The notes beneath the pieces were generated by a model. The model saw nothing but the letters and a program-made list of their open reading frames with translations. It did no database searches and was not told the origin of the DNA. Positions 36,402 to 45,859 of a stretch of DNA of 64,000 nucleotides are shown here, piece after piece (position 1 is the first letter of the stretch; each line of letters begins with the position of its first letter). This stretch comes from Xanthocytophaga flava (GTDB taxonomy: Bacteria > Bacteroidota > Bacteroidia > Cytophagales > 172606-1). The stretch is from positions 496,001 to 560,000 of the forward strand of contig JASJOS010000004.1 of the NCBI GenBank assembly GCA_030068525.1, given 5' to 3'. The translations under genes were made by a program, and so were the position numbers.

Positions 36402-38693
36402 TCAATTGGGTGATTTGGATGCAGGGGTCAGTTCTGCCCACGTCCAGGCCTTGTCTCTTCCTGCCGTATGTTGTCTCATATTTTTTACATCTTCAGGCTT
36501 TACCAAAATACGGGACAGTTCTTCTGGTGACACTCCTCCTCTGTTGGGGCGACCTAAATCATATCGCACATAACTCAATACAGACGCTATCCATTCATCC
36601 TCATTCGCCCCCATGGGTGGCATCATATCGGGATAGGTTTTATCCTCAATAGGTCCGGTTAATCCATGCAACAGAATTTTAATCATGGCATCCTTGTTGG
36701 TCATCAATCGTTGAGAGAAGCCTGCCAATGGAGGTGCCACCTGACTAGGAAGTCCCTGTCCTTCGGGGCCGTGGCAAGTTGAACAAAGGGATTGAAAAAT
36801 CATAGCTCCTTCCATAATCATCTTTCGATTTGTTTCATTGAGGCTACCCAGTTTAATACCATATTTTTTTACATCGTCATTTCTTTCGATGGCCAGTTGT
36901 GTATTTTTCAGCATTTCATTGGCGGTATTTGCTTCCAGAACCTCATTTACCAGCTCTTTAGCTTTTGGTGACTGACTTTTATGAAGCGATAACAACAGCT
37001 GCACCCGTACGTCATAGCTGGTATCGTCTTTCATGGATTTTAGTTGGGTCAGCATATCTGCATCATTGGCTACTAGCCAGGGTTCGCTTACCCAGACAGC
37101 AGCCCGCCGTACCTGCTCATCGTCATCCTTCATGGCTGTCAGGATGATATCCTTATCCAGTGCCTCCAGCCCTTCCAGCGTCCACAAGGCATGCAGGCGT
37201 CCCAAGGCGGAAGGCTTATGGCCTAAGGCTGTTGTCTCTCCTTTTATGATCTGTTTCAATACCGGTATCACAGACTTATCTTGTCGCACCACCAGTTCCT
37301 TCTGGGCATTGTCCCGCCACCAGCCATTGGGATGATCCAGATAGGTCACCAGCTTGCTTCCGGGCTCACTAAGCATTTTTGGTTTGGGACCTCTTGAAAG
37401 GCCATCATATACCAGCCTGTAGATACGTCCTCGCTGAATGTTTTTATCCAGCCCCAGACGCTGAATCTGTGGACGCAGGTAGCTTCCCTTTGCTGTCCAG
37501 GTTCCTTCCTGAATAATCCCTCTGTACATGTCTACAATATACAAGCATCCATCAGGTCCGGTGTAGGTATTCACAGGACGAAAGTTCATATCTGTAGAGG
37601 CGATAAACTCCTGTTTGTCATAGGCATTTTCCAGCGTTGTTTTACCAGCCTTGTTGATGACCTTAGCACGCCGAATAATGCGGGCTACGGGTTCATTGAT
37701 AAGGTAATCACCTACCAATGTTTTAGGCAACCGGTCTCCTCTAAAAATAGACTGTCCGTTTCCTGCTGTAAAATGATTCAGGGTAGTATCGGGACGAATA
37801 CGTTTTAGTCCGCCCTGTATATCAGGTGTTTTAATAATAGGCCATACCGCCCCAAAGGTAGAGTCGATATAGGCATCCCGGAACTCGAGTTGACCATACA
37901 CAGGGTTGATCTGAAATCCGGAACCAGCATTTTCCCCGCCTGCTCTGCTAAAAAACAGCCGTCCAAAGTTATCGTGTGTCAGTCCCCATTGTCCGTTCGA
38001 GCCACTTGCCAATGTATCTGCTTCCAGCATTCCATTTTTATACCGAAAACGTACCGGATCTACTGTTACATAAATCCAGTTGTCGAGATTCCAGTCCAGT
38101 CCGCTGCGCTGGTGCTCCAGATTGCCTGGGGCTCTTTTATTGATATGATAGACCCGTCTTTTCTGGTCTGCCACACCATCTCCATTGGTGTCTTTGTAAG
38201 CATATATATCATAGGTATCTGTTTCGTTGACTAACAATTCCGAACCTACACACAAGATCATACGGGGCAACATCAGCTTGTCTATAAACACAGAGCTTTT
38301 GTCCATCCGTCCATCGTTGTTTGTATCTTCCAGGAGCATAATTCTGCTGTGAGGCTCGTGCTCTCCGGTGGTGTCTACTGTTTGCATATAGGTCTCCATC
38401 TGAGCCACATACATTCGTTCGTTGCCATCCCAGGCAATGGCTACCGGTTCGGTTATCATGGGTTCGCTGGCCACCAGTTCCATATGATATCCTTTGGGCA
38501 GCCGAAACGATGCCAGTGTTTGTTCGGGGGTCAGAGGCAATGGCGATGGATCTGACTTTATGGTATAGGGAGTGTCAAATCCTTGTTCCTCTTGCTCTTG
38601 AACTTGCATGGAAGGGGTAACATTGCGGTTACAGGTGAAGAATAAAAAAGGAAGGGTAATAAGAAGAGTAACAGGCCATTGTTTTGCGTTCAT
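36402..38693 (-). CDS. PVC-type haem-binding propeller dehydrogenase with HEAT repeats
   Basis: A 763-residue secreted lipoprotein. The ATG at 38693 gives a signal with lipobox LPFLFFTC; the frame runs 23 codons further upstream without a plausible signal. Domains: PVC-type membrane-bound dehydrogenase propeller (about 60-450, with RLPKGYHMELVASEP and AWDGNERMYVAQM), HEAT repeats (about 460-600), and a cytochrome c domain with CSTCH (about 637-641) and a Met ligand in MMPPMG. Such proteins pass electrons from sugar or alcohol oxidation. The adjacent SGNH hydrolase suggests a common role in carbohydrate processing. A tail of about 40 residues, RLxxP-rich, ends the protein. Confidence 0.88.
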   Translation of the reverse strand: MNAKQWPVTLLITLPFLFFTCNRNVTPSMQVQEQEEQGFDTPYTIKSDPSPLPLTPEQTLASFRLPKGYHMELVASEPMITEPVAIAWDGNERMYVAQMETYMQTVDTTGEHEPHSRIMLLEDTNNDGRMDKSSVFIDKLMLPRMILCVGSELLVNETDTYDIYAYKDTNGDGVADQKRRVYHINKRAPGNLEHQRSGLDWNLDNWIYVTVDPVRFRYKNGMLEADTLASGSNGQWGLTHDNFGRLFFSRAGGENAGSGFQINPVYGQLEFRDAYIDSTFGAVWPIIKTPDIQGGLKRIRPDTTLNHFTAGNGQSIFRGDRLPKTLVGDYLINEPVARIIRRAKVINKAGKTTLENAYDKQEFIASTDMNFRPVNTYTGPDGCLYIVDMYRGIIQEGTWTAKGSYLRPQIQRLGLDKNIQRGRIYRLVYDGLSRGPKPKMLSEPGSKLVTYLDHPNGWWRDNAQKELVVRQDKSVIPVLKQIIKGETTALGHKPSALGRLHALWTLEGLEALDKDIILTAMKDDDEQVRRAAVWVSEPWLVANDADMLTQLKSMKDDTSYDVRVQLLLSLHKSQSPKAKELVNEVLEANTANEMLKNTQLAIERNDDVKKYGIKLGSLNETNRKMIMEGAMIFQSLCSTCHGPEGQGLPSQVAPPLAGFSQRLMTNKDAMIKILLHGLTGPIEDKTYPDMMPPMGANEDEWIASVLSYVRYDLGRPNRGGVSPEELSRILVKPEDVKNMRQHTAGRDKAWTWAELTPASKSPN

Positions 38694-39107
38694 AGTAGAT
38701 CGTCGGTTCCTGAAGTAATTCTTACCAATTAAACATTTACAGTGCCTGGCATCAAAAGGCATTCCTAAAACATATTTCTATGTCCGAAAATAGTTTGTCA
38801 ACAGAAAAATACTTGCAACGAATCTAGTAATAAACTGCTATAATATTACACTTTTTATAGAATTATAATTTTTAGGGAAAGACAAATCTCGAGAGGAATA
38901 GGAGTCTGGTTATTAGCTGACGAATAATGAGAATCTCCCACATATGTAGAAAAGAACAATTCCTATCTATGTGAGCTTCCTCTTACAGACATACAGCTTT
39001 TCATATTGACCAGGTAACCGCAGTGACACTTCGGCATTTACTTGCAAACATGATTCTCAATTGAGTTCTTTGTTGTAGCAATACTGTTTTTTCTCAAAAT
39101 AACTTCT
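38694..39107. other. Divergent intergenic region
   Basis: 414 bp between the PVC-dehydrogenase operon and the RCC1 lipoprotein. No gene, strong hairpin or repeat is visible. Confidence 0.45.
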
Positions 39108-40208
39108 ATGAAACCAACCGTTTATTCAATTCTCTCGCTTTCCCTCCTTCTTTTTGCTTCATCCTGCAAAGACTCCAAAGACCCAAAACCAGAGATAAAA
39201 ACCTCTGTTGTAGCCAGTTCCAACAACTCCTTTTTTATGAGAAATGACACATTATGGGCTGCTGGCAACAATAATGACGGACAGTTGGGGGATGGCACAA
39301 CTACCAATATAGAAACGCCTAAACAGATTATGACCAATGTTAAGGCTGTTGCAACTGGATCACTCCACACCATGATTCTGAAAAATGACAACACTTTGTG
39401 GGGTGTGGGCTATAATTATGTTGGTCAACTAGGTGATGGTACTACCACCAATGCAACAACGCCCAAACAAGTAGCAACTGACATTAAATCGGTAGCTGTC
39501 GGAGCGTTTCACACACTAATCCTTAAAAATGACAACACACTATGGGGTACCGGAGATAATGTATATGGTCAACTAGGTGACGGAACAACTACTGATCTAC
39601 ATACATTTAAACAAATTACGACTGACGTTAAATCTGTAGCTGCCGGACGATATCACACCATGATTCTGAAGAATGATAACACACTATGGGCTACTGGAAG
39701 TAATGTATATGGTCAACTAGGCGATGGTACTACTGGTTTGGTATACTCATTTAAACAAATTACGACCAATGTTAAACTAGTAGTCTCTCAAAGAGATTAT
39801 ACACTTATTGTTAAAAATGATAATACATTGTGGGCTGCTGGAGATAATGTATATGGTCAACTAGGTGACGGAACAACTACTGATCTACATACATTTAAAC
39901 AAATTACGACTGACGTTAAATCTGTAGCTGCCGGACGATATCACACCATGATTCTGAAGAATGATAACACACTATGGGCTACTGGCTTTAATATAAATGG
40001 CCAACTAGGCGATGGTACTACTTCAGATGCAAAAATGCCTAAACAAGTCACGACCCATGTCAAAGCTGTAGCTGTTGGACAATACCACACCCTTATAATT
40101 AAAGATGACAATACCTTCTGGGCTACCGGGGATGATGAATATGGTCAACTAGGCTTGAATCTGGAATCGTCTTATTATACCAAAACCTTCACCAAAATCA
40201 CCCTATAA
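39108..40208 (+). CDS. RCC1-repeat lipoprotein (seven-repeat propeller)
   Basis: A 366-residue surface or periplasmic lipoprotein: signal with lipobox LFASSC (Cys about 20), then seven repeats of about 48 residues from residue 45, each of the form NDNTLWATGxNxYGQLGDGTTT...KQITTxVKSVAAGxxHTMILK, the RCC1/BNR-like pattern. The repeats should form a seven-bladed beta-propeller (inference). Repeats 3 and 5 are almost identical at the DNA level (see the repeat entries), so the array has been reshaped recently. It is transcribed alone, with a terminator behind it. Ligand unknown. Confidence 0.88.
   Translation: MKPTVYSILSLSLLLFASSCKDSKDPKPEIKTSVVASSNNSFFMRNDTLWAAGNNNDGQLGDGTTTNIETPKQIMTNVKAVATGSLHTMILKNDNTLWGVGYNYVGQLGDGTTTNATTPKQVATDIKSVAVGAFHTLILKNDNTLWGTGDNVYGQLGDGTTTDLHTFKQITTDVKSVAAGRYHTMILKNDNTLWATGSNVYGQLGDGTTGLVYSFKQITTNVKLVVSQRDYTLIVKNDNTLWAAGDNVYGQLGDGTTTDLHTFKQITTDVKSVAAGRYHTMILKNDNTLWATGFNINGQLGDGTTSDAKMPKQVTTHVKAVAVGQYHTLIIKDDNTFWATGDDEYGQLGLNLESSYYTKTFTKITL
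39552..39697 (+). repeat. 146-bp perfect internal repeat of the RCC1 gene, copy 1
   Basis: Identical to 39840-39985, offset 288 bp (two 48-codon repeat units). It covers most of repeat 3 and the start of repeat 4. Confidence 0.9.
39840..39985 (+). repeat. 146-bp perfect internal repeat of the RCC1 gene, copy 2
   Basis: Identical to 39552-39697; it covers most of repeat 5 and the start of repeat 6. Confidence 0.9.
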
Positions 40209-40235
40209 GCTATCAGCAAACAGCTAACCCTATTT

Positions 40236-40281
40236 ATCCTCCGCTTGCAGTTTACAAAGTTGTAGCGGGGGATGTTTTTTT
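40236..40281 (+). terminator. Terminator after the RCC1 gene
   Basis: Arms 40236-40245 (ATCCTCCGCT) and 40264-40273 (AGCGGGGGAT) pair with one G-U, then GTTTTTTT. Confidence 0.75.
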
Positions 40282-40356
40282 CATGGCTGGCAGTACTTTT
40301 TCGAAAAAAATATAAGCCAGATAAAACATGGAGGTTAGAATGTAAAGAATATTAAA

Positions 40357-40794
40357 ATGGAAAATAGTATTAGAGATAAAAGCTTAGAACAATTAGAAAA
40401 TAACTATTTACCAATACCTAATGAGAATAGTGTTACAGGTCTGGTATATAATGTACTTTCTTTGAGAAAGAAGCTACTAAAGAATTACTCAATAGCTGAT
40501 CTGAGGCTTTGTATTTCTCAAAATCAAGGATTACCTTATCTTGTACCAATTGCAATCCCTATAATTGAGAAAAACCCATTAGCAGGTAACTTTCCGTATC
40601 CGGGTGCACTACTTCTTGCTCTCCTAACTTCTGACAAGCTATTTTGGGAGGAGCACTCTGACTATAAAAAAAGGATTATTACTATATTTGATAAACGAGT
40701 AATGCAACTGATAGCAGAAGCCGAGTTATCAGAAGAAATCAAACAAGACTTGTTTTATTGGCTCCATAAGTTTGATAATGATACGAATCAGTAA
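40357..40794 (+). CDS. Orphan CDI-system immunity protein (CdiI-like)
   Basis: A 145-residue cytoplasmic protein that fits the contact-dependent growth inhibition immunity family: KSLEQLENNY at the start, a LRKKLLKNYSIADLRLCISQNQGLPYLVPIAI core (the D-L-R-x-x-I-x-Q-x-x-G-L-x-x-L-x-P-x-A pattern), then GNFPYPGALLLALL and FWEEH. In other species it protects against a toxin delivered by neighbours. No CdiA/CdiB or polymorphic-toxin gene lies nearby, so this is an orphan immunity gene, possibly kept against toxins of competitors (inference). Confidence 0.72.
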   Translation: MENSIRDKSLEQLENNYLPIPNENSVTGLVYNVLSLRKKLLKNYSIADLRLCISQNQGLPYLVPIAIPIIEKNPLAGNFPYPGALLLALLTSDKLFWEEHSDYKKRIITIFDKRVMQLIAEAELSEEIKQDLFYWLHKFDNDTNQ

Positions 40795-41147
40795 GTATAG
40801 TATGTAGGCTTCATTGTTGCTATACATAGGCTATGTCTATGTAGGTAGCAGTTTTGAGGATCTAGGAAAAAATATCTTTTCCAGCCCTCTTCCCCTGTTT
40901 TGTCCTACCGAAAGGATTCTCTTTCTTCTATCATTCTGGAAAGGCACACAGACCTTTTTTGCCCTCATGGAAGGACAGAAAGGTGCTTTTCCTTTTATTT
41001 ACAGACATCTCTTCTAGAAAATTTATGAAACACGGCAATTCTCCCATAAAAACAATGTTACTATAGCGAAAATATTCCATAGTCTAATACGATGGTTTGC
41101 CTTAATGCGTTTATATTACACAAGAAACTTTTTCGTAATTTCCTGTC
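40795..41147. other. Intergenic region without a gene
   Basis: 353 bp between the CdiI-like gene and the T9SS protein. A 67-codon open stretch at 40814-41017 has no coding character. No hairpin or repeat of note. Confidence 0.45.
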
Positions 41148-42719
41148 ATGAACCATTTTCTACGTAGAATCCTACCTATTTTTCTGTTTTTGTCTCTGCT
41201 GGTTCCCTGTCTGGCACAAAAAGAAGCTACCTATTGGTACTTTGGCCGAAAACAGGGGTTTGACTTTAGCAATGGGACTCCCATAATAGACCGAAATAGT
41301 GATATGCTTACAGTCAGAGGATGCGTCACTATGTCTGACAAAAATACAGGGGAACTGCTATTTTACAGCAATGGGCGCAATGTCTGGAACCGGTTTCATC
41401 AGCGTATGCCCAATAGCCATTTTTTTTCAGAGGAGTGCAGTGGGCCTGTTCCTCAATCCGCACTGATTGTACCTGTCCCCGAAAGCGAATCGCTTTATTA
41501 CCTGTTTAGCTTATATCCGGTAACTAACAACATACCAGACACTTCTGCTAACTGTATATTTGGTGATTTAAGTGAAGGCCTTATTGGCAATGGCACCTAT
41601 TCTTTTCAATTGCGCTATTCAATTATTGACATGCAACTGGATGATGGCAAAGGAGACATTGTGGATGATCAAAACAACCTGTTTCTAACCGATAACCTGA
41701 GTGCTAAACTCACCGCTGTTCCGCATACAAATGGCACGGACTACTGGCTCATTTTACATGAGGCAGTTGGTGATTCGTTTTATACCTGTTTAATAGACAC
41801 GTCTGGTATACAACCTCCTAGTCAACAGCGTATTGGCTCCGAGTATCAGGTTCGTCCAAGCAGCATTGGCAGCTATCATGAAGTTTTAGGTGAAGTAAAA
41901 GCCTCTCCGGATGGCAAAAAGCTGGCTTGTGCCGTATACAATATTCTGGGTCACCCCTTTGATGTATTTGATTTTGATGCAGCTACAGGTACTATTTCCA
42001 ATTATCAGAACTATGGAAATATCTCAGACCAGATGGGGGTTACCTTTTCACCGGACAATTCTAAGTTATATATCACGTCTTTCAATAAGATAGATAAAAC
42101 CAACCTGGTAGAGCTAATCCGCCAGTATGATCTATCGTTACCAAGCCTTTCTCAGGTCCTCTCTTCTGGTAAAAGTATTATTCGGTTTAATCCCTGTACC
42201 AATATATCCGAAAAGGCCTGGCCAGTCAATGTGGTTTTCAATACCTTGCACATTGCCCCTGATGGAAAAATATATGGGGCTGGCGAAGGAAGTAACAATG
42301 AGAATGGCGGAAATAATGATATGCTGGTCATTGCACATCCTAATCGGGCTGGATTTGACTGTGGGGTATCTTTACAACGATTTGCTTTTGGTATACCCGA
42401 CTCAGTGGTGAACTTTCGCAGCTTTCCCAACTTTATCCAATCGTATTTCAACAACATCCCCTCTTCTTCTGGTGAAGAATGCACTCTCCAGCAGCTGATT
42501 GTGTATCCTAATCCCACACAGGATATGGTAATTTTGCGTTCTGACTGTGGCATTGTGCCCAGATATGTAGACATACTGGACCGTCTGGGACGACTGGTAG
42601 ACTCACAAACGCTTTACTCTACGGCTGTAAATCTGACTTCGCTGGCCAAAGGCATGTATGTGCTTCGGATTACGGATGCTCACAAAGGTCAGGTGTACCG
42701 AAAGGTGATTAAGCTGTGA
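41148..42719 (+). CDS. Secreted protein with T9SS type A sorting domain
   Basis: A 523-residue protein with a signal peptide (ending about LVPCLAQ, residue 23) and a WD40-like/propeller body: repeated segments such as TYWYFGRKQGFDFSNGTPI, LGEVKASPDGKKLACAVYN, VTFSPDNSKLYITSF and LHIAPDGKIYGAG. Residues about 440-523 form a T9SS type A C-terminal domain: LIVYPNPTQDMVIL, VDILDRLGRLV, LASLAKGMYVLRI-like end and YRKVIKL. It should be exported across the outer membrane by the type IX system and attached or released. Transcribed alone. Confidence 0.85.
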   Translation: MNHFLRRILPIFLFLSLLVPCLAQKEATYWYFGRKQGFDFSNGTPIIDRNSDMLTVRGCVTMSDKNTGELLFYSNGRNVWNRFHQRMPNSHFFSEECSGPVPQSALIVPVPESESLYYLFSLYPVTNNIPDTSANCIFGDLSEGLIGNGTYSFQLRYSIIDMQLDDGKGDIVDDQNNLFLTDNLSAKLTAVPHTNGTDYWLILHEAVGDSFYTCLIDTSGIQPPSQQRIGSEYQVRPSSIGSYHEVLGEVKASPDGKKLACAVYNILGHPFDVFDFDAATGTISNYQNYGNISDQMGVTFSPDNSKLYITSFNKIDKTNLVELIRQYDLSLPSLSQVLSSGKSIIRFNPCTNISEKAWPVNVVFNTLHIAPDGKIYGAGEGSNNENGGNNDMLVIAHPNRAGFDCGVSLQRFAFGIPDSVVNFRSFPNFIQSYFNNIPSSSGEECTLQQLIVYPNPTQDMVILRSDCGIVPRYVDILDRLGRLVDSQTLYSTAVNLTSLAKGMYVLRITDAHKGQVYRKVIKL

Positions 42720-42840
42720 GGGATAGCCAGGCTGATTCAATCATACCCGGTTTGTGTGTCATCTTTATTGTTTGAAAAGTCTCATTGAAAGAATGCTGTA
42801 CTTGTGGCAGAAGAACAAGGCTACTGACCAGATTAGTAGT

Positions 42841-43128
42841 TTAGTGTAGTTCACCCATCAGTCGTTTTAGTTGATTGGGATAAAGTGAAATTTCTATCTC
42901 ATTTGACTCAATCTTTTTACCATTAAGATCAAAAGTAATTTTGTATTTTACTTTCTCACTTCCTTTTTCCTGATGTATAGAGTTCACATTCAATACATAC
43001 AACCCTCTAGGGCCAAGTTTTGACTTATAATAACTATTTCCACAACGGGATTTTTCATTGTCCCGGATTTTATACCATGTATTGTTGATTTTTATATAAT
43101 CTGAAAAGTTATTTACAGTGGCATCCAT
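42841..43128 (-). CDS. Small hypothetical protein
   Basis: A 95-residue basic protein without signal peptide, ending NEIEISLYPNQLKRLMGELH. Nothing recognised. The frame continues upstream without a stop over the end of the 43164-43460 gene, so a link between the two (a split longer gene) cannot be ruled out, but both have acceptable ends. Confidence 0.5.
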   Translation of the reverse strand: MDATVNNFSDYIKINNTWYKIRDNEKSRCGNSYYKSKLGPRGLYVLNVNSIHQEKGSEKVKYKITFDLNGKKIESNEIEISLYPNQLKRLMGELH

Positions 43129-43163
43129 CCTGGGAATATATATTGTAAAATCCAGAAAATTAA

Positions 43164-43460
43164 TCAGACATGTATGTTCCAGTCTTCAGGTATGTAGAGA
43201 GCAAACTTATTTGCCTGCTTTATATGTCTTGACACAATAGATACAGTATCACCTGACTTTTGTTCATTAAACCATACAGTAAGTCCAGCACCAAGAGAGC
43301 CTGCCTCTGCTACTACCTTATGATTCCATTCTTCTATGGTCAGTTTTTTCGCATTATAATCTGCCCATAATGCATTCTCTTTTTCCCGCCAAGCAGATTG
43401 AGCAAATCCAGTAGAACAAAGTACCAGCAAGGCAGCTAGCCACAGTACAAAAACTTTCAT
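43164..43460 (-). CDS. Small secreted hypothetical protein
   Basis: A 98-residue protein with a signal peptide (MKVFVLWLAALLVLCSTGFAQ). The mature part is helical and charged (REKENALWADYNAKKLTIEEWNHKVVAEAG), followed by a short domain with YIPEDWNIHV at the end. Not recognised. It is 35 bp upstream of the 42841-43128 gene on the same strand, probably co-transcribed. Confidence 0.55.
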   Translation of the reverse strand: MKVFVLWLAALLVLCSTGFAQSAWREKENALWADYNAKKLTIEEWNHKVVAEAGSLGAGLTVWFNEQKSGDTVSIVSRHIKQANKFALYIPEDWNIHV

Positions 43461-43913
43461 AGTATTTTGCTTTAGGAATTAGTATAGAATGTTGTCGAAG
43501 CAGCTTTTTTACACTTAGATGCAAAAGCAGCAGGTTTCCATATTCATTGACACTAAAAATTATTGCTAACAGAAAAGGACTTTGTGGTGTAATTGCCCTG
43601 TCTGTTGTTATCCCAAAGATGAGTATGGATCTGAACCAATATAGGGACAAGTAGCAGATTGTCCCGACTCGGGTAGACTCTGTCTAAGTTCTTACGATTC
43701 TATAGGGGGACACCTATGTTCCTACAGGATCAGATCAAATATCGATACTGACTTGGCAGCCACTAAAGCAGAATCGCTGATTACAATTATTACAAATCTT
43801 TCCTAAAGTGCTATACAAACCGAAAAGTATGTCCAATTATGGGTCGTTTACGTTATAATAGCATAAAAGTAAGTTTCAGCTTTAGTTTACACGCTTGTGT
43901 CATAAATAGAGAG
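43461..43913. other. Intergenic region without a gene
   Basis: 453 bp between two reverse-strand genes. I see no convincing gene, RNA or terminator here. Confidence 0.45.
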
Positions 43914-45587
43914 TCAATGCCTACTTACATATGCAGTAGCCACCTTCATTTCAGTACGTGAAGAGGACTGTGCTATAGCTAGCATTTTCTGATAGTATTG
44001 TTTTGCTTTTATTGCGTTACCATTCTTTGCTGCCGCTTCTGCAGCACTGTACAGACCATTGAATCTATTTGGCTGGCGTTGAAGAGCAGCTTCATACGCT
44101 TCAAGAGCATGAGCAACATCCCCCAACTGCATATACATATCACCAAGTAGTTCGCGTGCAGGTATAATTGGCCCAGGGCTAACGGGATGTTTTTCTGTAG
44201 CATCTTCCATCTCTGCTGCGGTAGTCATCAAGGCCAGTGCTTCCTTTTTCTGGCCCTCTGCCAGCTTTACCCAACCCTCACCCGCTTTTACCTGAATCTG
44301 TACCAGATTTGATTTGTATACTTCTTTTGCCTCCACTAGCTTTTCATAAGACTGTTTTAACTGTTGCAGGCTTTGCCGTGCGTTAACGAGGTCTTTTTCA
44401 TGTACGGCACCTAGTAGCCGGGCAAAATCGGTATTGGAACGCTCCCAATAATAAGTGTCCCATGAAAACGTAGATGGAGTAAGTACAAGTGCCGCAGCCG
44501 CTTTCCAGTCCCGTCGTTCAACAACATAACGGGCAGGCACAGCTCCAAATGAAAATGCATCTTTGGAACTCATAGGAAAAACTTCCTGAATGGTTTTAAA
44601 ATATTCAAATTCCTTTCTGGCATTCACCTCGTCCCCCTTTTGCAGGTAAGCATACATGAGATAATCCAATCCGTGAAGTTCTTCATCCCAATGCCCTTTC
44701 ATTCCTACATTTCCCGCATAACACTTTGCTGCATCCACCGACTTGCTATTGGATTCTATGGACTCATCCCATAAGCCTAACCTGGTAAATATGTGTGAAG
44801 GCATGTGTTGAGCATGCGCACTTGCAGGAGCAAGTGAGGCATACTCCCGTGCAGAGGTTAATGCCTGTTCTGCCAGCTGTGGGTAGTCATAGACATGAAT
44901 GATGTAATGTGCCACACCAGGATGCATGGGATCTTTTGTCAGTACAGCATTGAGAATATCACCAGCCTGTTTCTGTTTGACAAAGGTTTTATCTTTCGGA
45001 TCAGCAGCAGCACGAATTGCCAAAGCATGAAAAATGGCAGCCTCCGTATCGTCTGGAAAATCAGCCGCAAGTTTTCCGGATGCTACTTCAAATTTTGCTA
45101 CACGGGTTTTGTAATCCGTTTCTTTCCAGCCATCATAGATAGTGGCAATGGTCTCCAGGTATTTCGCCTCTCGTGAGGTAGCATCAGTGACAAGTGTACG
45201 TGCCAGCTTTATTACGTCTGCTCCTTTTTGTAGATCGGCCTCAGTAGGTGGTTCCCAGAGAGGATGAAAACTGCACATAGCAGCACCCCAGTAAGCCATA
45301 ATACAATGAGGGTCTTTCTCTATAATACGCGCATATACTTTTTCAGACTCGGTGTATTCAAATGAGTGTAGCAGTGCCGTTGCCATGTTAAAATCCTCAG
45401 CTGTTTCAGGTGAGCAACCTGTTGCAAAACGAACTTTACCAAACTCATTTTTGCCGGAAAACCAAAGGGCTATATCACCGCGTTTCAGATCCAGCGCCTC
45501 AAGCTCATTTTTGATTTTGTCGTTGGTCTGTTTTTGAGAACACGCACTAAGAAGTGCGATTACTATGGCTGAATAAATAATCTTCAT
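43914..45587 (-). CDS. TPR-repeat lipoprotein
   Basis: A 557-residue lipoprotein. The ATG at 45587 gives MKIIYSAIVIALLSACSQ with lipobox SAC (Cys about 16); the frame runs six codons upstream. The body has tetratricopeptide-like helical repeats: TALLHSFEYTESEKVYARIIEKDPHCIMAYWGAAM, AIFHALAIRAAADP, GVAHYIIHVYDYPQLAEQAL, and a C-terminal TPR pair with LGDMYMQLGDVAHALEAYEAALQRQPNRFNGLYSAAEAAAKNG. The LPSHIFTRLGLWDESIESN-like stretch is typical of a Bacteroidota TPR family of unknown role, likely periplasmic. Transcribed alone. Confidence 0.8.
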   Translation of the reverse strand: MKIIYSAIVIALLSACSQKQTNDKIKNELEALDLKRGDIALWFSGKNEFGKVRFATGCSPETAEDFNMATALLHSFEYTESEKVYARIIEKDPHCIMAYWGAAMCSFHPLWEPPTEADLQKGADVIKLARTLVTDATSREAKYLETIATIYDGWKETDYKTRVAKFEVASGKLAADFPDDTEAAIFHALAIRAAADPKDKTFVKQKQAGDILNAVLTKDPMHPGVAHYIIHVYDYPQLAEQALTSAREYASLAPASAHAQHMPSHIFTRLGLWDESIESNSKSVDAAKCYAGNVGMKGHWDEELHGLDYLMYAYLQKGDEVNARKEFEYFKTIQEVFPMSSKDAFSFGAVPARYVVERRDWKAAAALVLTPSTFSWDTYYWERSNTDFARLLGAVHEKDLVNARQSLQQLKQSYEKLVEAKEVYKSNLVQIQVKAGEGWVKLAEGQKKEALALMTTAAEMEDATEKHPVSPGPIIPARELLGDMYMQLGDVAHALEAYEAALQRQPNRFNGLYSAAEAAAKNGNAIKAKQYYQKMLAIAQSSSRTEMKVATAYVSRH

Positions 45588-45859
45588 CTTAGTAAAAATT
45601 ACCAATGGAATACTACCAGACTTTACAGATGAATAGAAAGCAAGATATTCATGAAACAGTCGCTTATATGTTAGTAGTAAAAGAGTTCAAAGGATAACAT
45701 ATTCAGCTACAGAAAGATGATTCAATTTTCTACAAATCGGGCGATTAAATGACAGTAAAAACCAAAATAAAAATAACCTAGCAATTTAGCATTCGGTACA
45801 TCGAATGTATATATTCCGACTACAGATAAATTCATATACCATTTAATATTTCGACAAAA

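Noticed and set aside
40814-41017. 67-codon frame after the CdiI-like gene
   Set aside because: No start context, no recognisable composition or family, and no neighbour coupling.
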